A stretch of DNA of 64,000 bases from Gordionus sp. m RMFG-2023 (Eukaryota; Nematomorpha; Gordioida; Chordodea; Parachordodidae). Positions 56,523 to 64,000 of this stretch are shown here, piece after piece. Numbering within the stretch: the stretch's first letter is position 1; every line of letters starts with the position of its first letter. The stretch is from NCBI RefSeq assembly GCF_954871325.1, contig NC_088776.1, forward strand, positions 31,234,508 through 31,298,507. Direction: 5' to 3'. The translations under genes and the position numbers were made by a program. The notes under the pieces are model-generated. The model worked only from the letters and a program-made list of their open reading frames with translations. It made no database searches and was not told the DNA's origin.

Positions 56523-59500
56523 ATGAATATTCAAACATCCACACAGGATACCGGTCTATCAGGGTATTCATTATCTCCAGATTCTGTTAGGAATGAATCA
56601 TCAGATATTTCGTCATTTACTCCTTCAGTCAATAAATTTAAATGGTTTAGTTCTGACAAAAATTTAAAAAAACATGATAAATATGGAAAAACTGAGGCAA
56701 CAACAGACTTTCAGGATGTAAAATATAATAAGAAGCACGACAACTATCATCTCTCAACTCATGACCAAAACTTTATATCCTCCATGAGCGCAAATGATAA
56801 AAAGAACCAAGTCAGTGATTTTTTGTACGCTAAATCTCCGATGTATGATTACAAAGAGGGCGTATTATTCCAAACTAATTATAATTGGCCAGATAAAAAA
56901 ACTTTCAAAGATGAAAATGACTATATTGTTCAGCAAAACTTTGAAAGAGATGGATTCCAAGAAAGTCATGGAAAAATGGAGAGAGAAACTGGAGACAAAA
57001 GAGGCACCATCTCTCGAGAAACTTGGTCAAAAATCGGGAAAGACAAATCAATCCGGGAAGAAAATTTAAAATTCCAACATTATGGGCCTATATCCAATTT
57101 ACCTACTGCCTTACCCCCAGAAAGTAAAGATAAAATTTTATCAACTTTATATGGCGATGAGCGAGCCGGAAAACTTTTGGAAGAGCAAGATTTAGTCTAT
57201 AATAATCGTTCTATATTTCCGAGGAATATTGAAGATGTCCTGAAAAATGAGAAAAGATACGATGGGTATTCACAAGAATCTGATAAGGACAAAGTTACGA
57301 CAACTAAAGAAAATATAGTAGAGCAAAGCTATTGCGATGAGTATATAAGTCAGTCTGGGACCAAGCCTTATATCGTACAACAAATACCAACGGAAACTTT
57401 ATATAGAGAAACGTCGGACAACGGAATCACTGAAAAGTACTACCGTAAAAATATCGAAGATGAAAATATCACCTATTTTGGGCATCCTTCTTTGGCAGCA
57501 TCCACCATCAATTCTTTTACCGAAAATACATATGCATTTGATAAAGAAAAAGAAAGATTGAACAATAAAATATCCCTCACAGATTCAAACGATCACATGA
57601 TATCCATTCACGGCGGTAACAATAAATATCACCGGCAGAATAATACAAAAGAAATATCCGAAGGCACTTTTAAAGAAAAAATTTACAAAAAAAACAAAAT
57701 GATCGAAGAAGAAGTATTTCTGCCAAATGGTTCTTGCTATTCATCCACGGTCGTGCCCCTCAAGAAAAATGCATCGGTTCAATATGAGATGAAACCCTCT
57801 TACAGGGTTGTGTTCGAAAAGCTGACTAGAAAAGAACGGATTACTGAACGTGAAGCTTTGGACAAGGAAAACGCGGCGACTCAAACATACGTTCCATTCC
57901 TTCCTCGTCCATCTCCGCCCATAATTAAGGAAATCAGTATGTCAACTCCTTCTTTGGTTGATGAAATCCAAATCCAAACACCCACACCCCCTCCACCTAT
58001 TATCATCGTTGAGAAATCTGAAGAAAATTACAAAGAACTCTCCAAATCTTTAGGAAATATTGTTTTGAGTATCAGGGATTTGAGTGATAAACTTGACAAA
58101 AAACTCGAAGAACCTCCTCCTATTATTTTACCTCCTATGATACCCGAGAAGGCTAAAATACCAATATATATTGATTCCGATAAAGATACAGTATTCCGAC
58201 CAAAGGTTGAAGAGGAGCAAAAGATAGATCGTTACTATATAGAGACGGATCGTCCTATTGCCAAGGTGATTGACACCCCCATTGTTAAATCACAAAGGAA
58301 AAACATGAAAACACGAAAAATTAAAAAAGTGAGGATGGAAGAAACTGAAAACATATTGCAACAATATCCCGATTACCAAATTAATCGCAGTAATTTTTAC
58401 TTCGGGGACGGTTCGGAGGCTGCCTTAGAAACTGGAAAAGGAAGTTTGAGTAAAGCCACTCATTTGCAAAATGGAGATATCGCAAAAGACGTATCAGAAG
58501 CATACTACGTTAAAGCATCTGTTAATGGAGGTCCATCTAATTATAAACAATATATGGCTTATGAGCAAAAAGCATCAAGAAAATTTGAGCTTCCCAACAT
58601 TGAATTACCAAACGAATCGGACAAAAAGATGATAGATCAAAATTATGGGGGAAACATATATAAAAAGTTGGATTCACCTGATGGAAAACTTATAACTCAT
58701 ACACATATGATGAAAGAAAAGGCTGAAAATACACCCGATAGTAAGGCGAATATTATAGAATCAGAAGATGAGCCTGAAGTCGTAGAATTTTATAAAAAGA
58801 CACAAACTCACAAACACAAAAAAATTGTTATAAAGTCTGACGCTGGGGGCACAGAAAAGATAATAACGGAAAATATATATGACCCACCTATTATAATTAC
58901 TAAAAGCTCGAGATCTTCCGACGGTAATGATAACATAAGGATAGAAAAGGAATTTAGTCACGAAAAATCCAATTATAGAGGTGATTCTTCGCTCTACAAT
59001 AATAGACAAGCAGAATGGGCTAACGAGAAATATAATTCGAATTTTGGGCCTCAGAATGAATCATTCGTTTCCACAAACCTGTCTTCGAAAAAAAATGAAC
59101 AAATATTAGACGATGACTCCGGCATCGTGAATTCATCGCCACCTTACCCTCCTTCAGTGGGAAACTTTTCGCCTTCTTTGAGGAGAGATTATAATGTTAG
59201 CAGGACACCGGAAAATATAACGTTGATACCTAATAGGTTTAGAGATTCTTACCAATATCGAGAAGGGGGCAGTAATACAAATGTAGACAAAGAAGGCAAA
59301 TATTGGCATTTCAATGAATCCAACAAGCAGTATCCTTATCCAATAGCTCCTAAATATAGAGATAATTGGCATGGAGGTTATAGGCCAACAAATTATGATA
59401 AAGCCTGGGAAGATTTGAGCGAGAGACAAAGCCAAGTTGATGACAGTGAATCATTGCGAAATTTTTCTCCCAACATCGATAACAATTACAGAACCAATAA

Positions 59501-59993
59501 ACTTGGCCCAAATAGATTAGATATTGAAAAAATGTCAAAAGAAGAATTTAAATATAAAAATCCCTATCAATATTCCTATGATCAAGTTAAAGAAAATGGG
59601 TTTAACTCTAATTCGTCACCCGAACGTGGTCCATTTAACGAAACAAATCACTATCGATCCGATTTTCAACCCAATTTTTATGTGCCAACTATTCCAGCCG
59701 TCAGAAATGATAATAGAAATACGCAAATAATTGATAGGGATGGTAATTTGACATTAGATCAAAGACCTGATGGCAATTTCGAAAAGTGGAAATATGTGTA
59801 TAAGGATGATAAAAATGGTGAAATAATTGAAGAACAAGGGAAAAAAACTTTTAATAAAATTTCTGCCAATAGCAGAAAAGAAATGGATAAAGAATTTAAA
59901 GTTATTAACACTCCCGAAAAGAAAAAAATAGATTTTTCTACAAAATTTTTCCCTAAAAACAATTATGAAAATAAATATCGCATTCAAGCCTGA
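56523..59993 (+). CDS. Unknown 1,156-residue, mostly disordered protein
   Basis: One uninterrupted frame starts at ATG 56,523 (MNIQTSTQDTGLSGYSLSP). An in-frame TAG directly precedes it, so either this ATG is the start or that TAG is a splice acceptor. I recognise no family. The protein is rich in N, K, E, S, D, P and Y, lacks a signal peptide and long hydrophobic stretches, and should be largely disordered and intracellular. Residues about 460-498 are proline-rich (TPTPPPPIIIVEK). About 499-530 could form a short helix or coiled coil (NYKELSKSLGNIVLSIRDLS). About 529-548 are again proline-rich (EEPPPIILPP). About 590-606 are basic (RKNMKTRKIKKVR), a possible nuclear signal. Y/P-rich segments fill the C-terminal third. 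Mixed codon use and length make it a real gene, perhaps a scaffold or lineage-specific protein. Confidence 0.85.
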   Translation: MNIQTSTQDTGLSGYSLSPDSVRNESSDISSFTPSVNKFKWFSSDKNLKKHDKYGKTEATTDFQDVKYNKKHDNYHLSTHDQNFISSMSANDKKNQVSDFLYAKSPMYDYKEGVLFQTNYNWPDKKTFKDENDYIVQQNFERDGFQESHGKMERETGDKRGTISRETWSKIGKDKSIREENLKFQHYGPISNLPTALPPESKDKILSTLYGDERAGKLLEEQDLVYNNRSIFPRNIEDVLKNEKRYDGYSQESDKDKVTTTKENIVEQSYCDEYISQSGTKPYIVQQIPTETLYRETSDNGITEKYYRKNIEDENITYFGHPSLAASTINSFTENTYAFDKEKERLNNKISLTDSNDHMISIHGGNNKYHRQNNTKEISEGTFKEKIYKKNKMIEEEVFLPNGSCYSSTVVPLKKNASVQYEMKPSYRVVFEKLTRKERITEREALDKENAATQTYVPFLPRPSPPIIKEISMSTPSLVDEIQIQTPTPPPPIIIVEKSEENYKELSKSLGNIVLSIRDLSDKLDKKLEEPPPIILPPMIPEKAKIPIYIDSDKDTVFRPKVEEEQKIDRYYIETDRPIAKVIDTPIVKSQRKNMKTRKIKKVRMEETENILQQYPDYQINRSNFYFGDGSEAALETGKGSLSKATHLQNGDIAKDVSEAYYVKASVNGGPSNYKQYMAYEQKASRKFELPNIELPNESDKKMIDQNYGGNIYKKLDSPDGKLITHTHMMKEKAENTPDSKANIIESEDEPEVVEFYKKTQTHKHKKIVIKSDAGGTEKIITENIYDPPIIITKSSRSSDGNDNIRIEKEFSHEKSNYRGDSSLYNNRQAEWANEKYNSNFGPQNESFVSTNLSSKKNEQILDDDSGIVNSSPPYPPSVGNFSPSLRRDYNVSRTPENITLIPNRFRDSYQYREGGSNTNVDKEGKYWHFNESNKQYPYPIAPKYRDNWHGGYRPTNYDKAWEDLSERQSQVDDSESLRNFSPNIDNNYRTNKLGPNRLDIEKMSKEEFKYKNPYQYSYDQVKENGFNSNSSPERGPFNETNHYRSDFQPNFYVPTIPAVRNDNRNTQIIDRDGNLTLDQRPDGNFEKWKYVYKDDKNGEIIEEQGKKTFNKISANSRKEMDKEFKVINTPEKKKIDFSTKFFPKNNYENKYRIQA

Positions 59994-60102
59994 ATGTTAA
60001 TTTTATCAATATTTTAATATCTTTTTCAATGAGCGTTGGTTAATAATTTAAAATTTTTTAGTTATAAAATCATGATTAAATTTTTATTTATTTTATTTTC
60101 GA

Positions 60103-60108
60103 AATAAA
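60103..60108 (+). promoter_or_regulatory. Poly(A) signal after the long ORF
   Basis: AATAAA lies about 110 bp after the stop at 59,991-59,993 and is followed by T-rich sequence. Position fits the 3' end of the 1,156-residue gene, although such hexamers are frequent in AT-rich DNA. Confidence 0.55.
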
Positions 60109-60942
60109 GTTTATTATTATCGATTTTCATATTCTCAGATTTTAATGTCCACTTATTTAAGTATTTAACTTTGATAATTATTTCAGCTATAAGATTCAAA
60201 AAAGGCATTCTATAAGAATATTTTGCTTGTTTTCTAATGGCTTATTTCAATCCTTAATAACTCCAAAATAGGTTAAGTTACCTAGTGTCGGTCTCCCTGC
60301 GAAACCTCGTAACTAACATTTTTTAAAAATTTTTCAAGGATAAAAACGTACTTTAGGCTAAATCTTCGCAAGCAATTAAAAAAATATAATTTTTAAGTGC
60401 AATCCAATTTATTTAAAAAATAAAATAAAGTCTGAAATATAATTCTATGATAGAAAATTATAATATTTTAACACTGACAAAAAATATTTCTTTTATGTAA
60501 TTCATTTTAATTTTTATTAAAAAATTTTATACCCTAAAACCAAGACAATTTTAGCATTTTTTCGAATATTTTTAATAATTATAATGTATATCATGAGCAA
60601 TATATCAAATAAATGCTATCCTATTCTATCAGATTTGTAGGTGTTATAACTAGATTAATTATTTGTTGGTTTTTATATAATCTTTTTTTTTGCGAGTGAG
60701 GGCTTAGAACACGTCAGATCAAGCACGTAGTATCATTTATATTAATTAAAATATACGTTATTTTATCGTTACTTATATTTATACTACTAGATAACCCATC
60801 AAGAATAGGAATCAGGAATTTTCCTTTGTTTGATGACAACTGAATTCTAAATTTCCTCTTTATTTTATATTTGTATGAACAAGAAATGCGCCTATATTTT
60901 AAAGAAAGGTAATTAAAATAATTTCCGTTATTTCGATATTTG
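60109..60942. other. Non-coding stretch after the long gene
   Basis: A phrase near 60,780-60,815 (ACTAGATAACCCATCAAGAATAGG) resembles 36,275-36,302 (ACTAGTAGATAGCCCGTCAA). It hints at a shared element end. No gene was recognised. Confidence 0.4.
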
Positions 60943-61139
60943 GTGACACTTAATAATGAGACATTAATCAAGACGACATTTATCATGACGGCATTTATTA
61001 TAACGATACTTTATCACTTAGTAATTTGATAACATGACACTTCATCGTGTTAAAATTGAACCTGCGACACTTTATCATGCGACACTTTATCATGCGACAC
61101 TTTATCATGCGACACTTTATCACGTGACATTTTATCATG
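60943..61139. repeat. 15-bp minisatellite, CGACACTTTATCATG unit
   Basis: About 12 units. The last four (61,066-61,126) are nearly identical, CGACACTTTATCATG, and earlier ones are degenerate (GACATTTATCATGACG, GACACTTAATAATG). It has the same architecture as the GCGAATGCATTATC clusters but a different unit. Confidence 0.85.
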
Positions 61140-61309
61140 ATATCCTTGATCACTGAATTTTATTTATTTGAAAAGTTAAGTTTTGATGATATATGATTTT
61201 TTTTTATTTTTTCGTTTCAATTTCGTTATTTAAAAAATTTTTTTTTCGAAAATTAAAAAATGTGATATAAAATATAAATATATAAAAACATTATATAAGC
61301 ATAAGATCA

Positions 61310-61860
61310 GTGAATGGATATGCAGTTGGATTTACATATTTCAAGAAATATTCTCTGCTTGAGTTAAAGATTTTCATTGAGGTTGCAGGAGATGTAAGAA
61401 AGTTTTCGCCTAAAGTTTTTAGGAAAAATTATACTTCAATGACAAAGTTACCGAGAATAGAAGTGACAAAAGATAAAAATATGGCTTTTCTAGGGAAGAA
61501 TATTTGAGAAGTTTATGTCAAATCAGTCTATACTAGTATAGTCCCAAACTATTGATAGTCGTCTAGCCCAGTGAGTCAGTGTTATTTTATATAAACGTTT
61601 GCTGACTAAGGTATTGAGTCCTATCAATTTTAGCATTGATAGTATGAGAGCAGTAGATAGGGTCTTATGTATGATAGTATTTATTGCACGATGACGCGGA
61701 TGTCTGTCTTTTAAGTATCTGCAATGTAATGAATAGGGTCCTTTACTATTGAGAGTCTTGCATAAACTGCAGATGTGTGGGATGACTATATTTGTCTTGA
61801 GACTAAGGCCAATTATGATCCATAGTTCTTGTGGTGCCCATATTCTTACTTAATTATCAT
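61310..61860 (+). other. Compositionally distinct block with short ORF
   Basis: GC content is clearly above the surroundings. A frame at 61,310-61,507 (GYAVGFTYFKKYSLLELKIF and FIEVAGDVRKFSPKVFRKNY) has protein-like composition but no ATG start and no family I know. The following 350 bp repeat phrases such as CTATTGATAGTCG, GATAGTATGAGAG and TGATAGTATTTATTG. It could be a gene fragment, the 3' part of an exon or an unknown transposon. Confidence 0.4.
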
Positions 61861-62208
61861 CTTATCTATGAAATATAAGCAATAAGAATCAATTTCATTT
61901 ATAGGCTTTTAGTAAGTAATCATAAATCAATATATCACAAATAAAAATATAAATATAAATATAAATAAAGAATTTAATTGCAGGAAATATGGACAATCGT
62001 TTTAAAAATGTGATTGAACCAAAATCCCATAATTTAAAACAAACACATCTATAAACTCGTTTTTTAATATCTTCAATTTATGAGAGGTATGGTGTTGCAC
62101 CTTTGAGATGATTTGATAAAGGGTCTTATATTTGTGCATATCTTTTTAAACCTCTCTAATCAAAGCATATGGCAAGAACATTAGTGAATTACGTATAGCT
62201 ATTAAAAT
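61861..62208. other. Short non-coding spacer
   Basis: AT-rich with no recognisable feature, apart from a phrase AAATATAAATATAAATATAAA that is simple sequence. Confidence 0.4.
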
Positions 62209-63037
62209 TAGTGCTTTAAACGTTACTTAAAAGAACGTATTATCGTTACTCGTTATATTGTGAAATAAATAACATGTTATTCGCTATTCAAAAATAGTAA
62301 CTATTAGTGTTACATAAAAAATACTAAATATTATATATAAATACTCATTTTATTTATTTTTTCTCCCATAGAAAAATTATACAAAAAATAATATATTTTA
62401 AGATATTTTTATAATAAATTTTATTTATTTATAGCAATTGATTTTCAAAAAAGCGCTTAGTCCTCAACAGAGCTTTGGCTGTGCCAAACACTACAACTGG
62501 CGCAGAGAATGGGAAGGTTGTATTATATTTAATAAAAAAAAATTTAAATTGGGAGAATTTTTTAAATATATTATAAATCTTTATTTTCGAAAAAACTTAT
62601 TAGATAATTTTCATAGAATCTTCATTTAGATCCTAATCAAATTTTTTTATCTTTACCAGAATTTTAATCTCAATTCATATTTTTACCTTCATTAGAAATT
62701 TGAGCTGCTTGACATCGAGGTTGAAATATTTGAATTAGAGTACAATCTCCACTTAAAAAGTGCGAACTTAGTCCCCTCAATTTTCTTTATTGATGTTAAA
62801 ATCATACTTGTGCCAGAGCAGAGTTAAACCATCTCTATTTGAAGAAATAAGCTAAAAAAAAATTTCCCATATTTTCTTTTTCTAAGAAAAGAATTTAATG
62901 TGAATACGTTGCCGTTACTCAAAAAATATAAAGGTGTTAACTCATTACACGCTACCATTTAAAACTAGTAACGAATAGCGTTCCTTTTCCCAAAAAATGT
63001 AGCAACGTTATTTTATTGATGTTATTTTAGAGTACTA
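62209..63037 (-). mobile_element. hAT element, internally deleted, with exact TSD
   Basis: The octamer ATTAAAAT is duplicated perfectly (62,201-62,208 and 63,038-63,045). The ends read TAGTGCTTTAAACGTTAC and, inverted, TAGTACTCTAAAATAAC. The left end matches the right end of the nested element at 35,359-39,285, so both belong to one family. Subterminal CGTTACTCGTTA motifs occur. The interior has a minus-strand dimerisation remnant and a BED-like scrap. Confidence 0.9.
62440..62530 (-). pseudogene. hAT dimerisation remnant
   Basis: The minus strand reads FPFSAPVVVFGTAKALLRTK, recognisably the family block [18 protein letters not shown] with substitutions at the ER residues. Near 62,770-62,690 on the same strand, NLDVKQLK-like sequence may be the BED-finger end. 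The element is about 800 bp, so it must be mobilised in trans, if at all. Confidence 0.7.
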
Positions 63038-63045
63038 ATTAAAAT

Positions 63046-63777
63046 ATATAATATATACACGGTTGTAGTTTACAGGGTAAGATATTATAATAAAAACAAA
63101 AAGTTAAAAGAATGAAACAATATGTGTCTTTATTTTTACATAATATTTAAAAAATAAATGACGATTCATTAATATATAACTGTTATGTTCTACCTCCCCC
63201 CCTCTTGTCCCGTATTTCTTTAAGTTTTTCACCACTTATTTCTTTTGTTTTCCCATCGTCCTTTTTTTTATATTGATATTATACCTTATTTTTATATTGC
63301 ATTTGAAACTGGTTCTTACCAGTTTCATAAGATTGTATCGCAATTAAATAACAACTTTTTTTTCCCTTTTTGTTTTAAAAATTATAAAGGTTGAAAAGAA
63401 AACACCTTTTTGGAGAATTATTTTCTTTCGTTTTGAAAATTTATATTTTTTGGTAACATCGATTTTACTTTGTCAAATAAACTTTGAAAATAAATAAACT
63501 TTGAAAATATTATTTTAACTACGTTGTCCAAGTGATTCCATCGACCATCCCGGACCCCCGATCACGGACTGTATTTTTCCCATTCAGACTGGGGGACCCA
63601 TCGGTCCAAATACTACAATAACAAAACAAAACACTACAAAAATACATATGGTAAAATTTTAATGTAATTTTTTTGCATTTACAATTTTTATATTACTTAA
63701 ATTTTTTTATATAAAATACAGTTTAATATTTTTTTCAAATATTTATTATATGACATCCTGTTTATTCTAATTCACAA
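63046..63777. other. Non-coding stretch with GC-richer island
   Basis: The island at 63,530-63,605 (CCATCGACCATCCCGGACC and GACTGGGGGACCCATCGG) contains a near-inverted GGTCC/GGACC pair and may be a transposon or promoter-proximal segment of the ORF at 63,778. C- and T-rich sequence at 63,190-63,260 has no assigned role. Confidence 0.4.
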
Positions 63778-64000
63778 ATGTTTAATATACGACAAATTTT
63801 ATATAGTAACACGAATAATACAAATTCATTTACATCAAATCCTGATCCTATTTATTCTAATTCAATACCTAATATATCTGCTACAAATAATTCCCATTAT
63901 ATCAATTCTCCCGTATTGTATAAAAACATTGAATATAGCCAGAGAAAAAATATTTTTCTTAGACGAGACAGGCATAAATTTACATGTTGTACCTGTTTAC
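63778..64000 (+). CDS. Partial ORF running off the right edge
   Basis: ATG at 63,778 follows an in-frame stop and opens 74 codons to the window end. It begins MFNIRQILYSNTNNTNSFTS, an N/S/T/P/Y-rich stretch, and ends RRDRHKFTCCTCL, where a basic run meets three cysteines. The ending could be the start of a zinc-binding or palmitoylated segment, but that is a guess. No known family is recognised. It is listed because composition is more varied than in chance frames. Confidence 0.45.
   Translation, partial: MFNIRQILYSNTNNTNSFTSNPDPIYSNSIPNISATNNSHYINSPVLYKNIEYSQRKNIFLRRDRHKFTCCTCL

Noticed and set aside
32188-56523. Joining the exon at 32,188-32,407 to the long ORF at 56,523
   Set aside because: The donor leaves phase 1, which does not keep the long ORF in frame at its apparent acceptor, and many complete elements intervene.
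58761-59987. Several minus-strand frames under the long ORF
   Set aside because: They are antisense shadows of the 1,156-residue frame, overlapping each other in several frames.

Overview
The window is eukaryotic, AT-rich (roughly three quarters A+T) and gene-poor. Short GT-AG introns, a GPI-type Ly6 protein and many hAT and Mutator DNA transposons point to an invertebrate animal. The species cannot be named from the sequence alone. I saw no rRNA, CRISPR, bacterial-type operon or recognisable virus-like or LTR element.

Host genes are few. A three-exon gene at 10,553-11,195 encodes a 161-residue secreted, probably GPI-anchored Ly6/uPAR (three-finger) protein with ten cysteines. One long ORF at 56,523-59,993 encodes a 1,156-residue, mostly disordered protein that I do not recognise, followed by a poly(A) signal. 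Weaker candidates are a first coding exon at 32,188-32,407 ending at a splice donor, and an ORF from 63,778 that runs off the right edge.

Most of the rest is transposon-derived, and much of it is nested. From the left: a 1.1-kb hAT element with exact 8-bp target duplications (4,728-5,867); a hAT element (6,256-10,113) split by a recently inserted Mutator-like element with a SWIM zinc-finger ORF, 222-bp terminal repeats and a perfect 9-bp duplication (7,074-9,847), itself split by a 416-bp insert; a hAT remnant (12,124-13,787); two hAT MITEs in tandem (23,066-23,617 and 23,649-24,058); a foldback element whose arms are built from a short AAAAAAGGAAAAG-type tandem repeat (32,772-34,349); a hAT element (35,254 to about 41,816) with another hAT element inside it (35,359-39,285); a nearly complete seven-exon hAT transposase gene (42,068-45,242); a further hAT element with about 290-bp inverted ends and three insertions (about 45,831-50,030); and a deleted hAT element near the right edge (62,209-63,037).

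Between these lie tRNA-derived SINE fragments, GC-rich MITE islands and clusters of short-period minisatellites built around motifs such as GCGAATGCATTA. Some minisatellite clusters occur in inverted pairs or share a conserved flank, so they may be parts of an uncharacterised repeat family. The block from about 53.1 to 60.1 kb, around the long ORF, is comparatively free of recognisable transposons.
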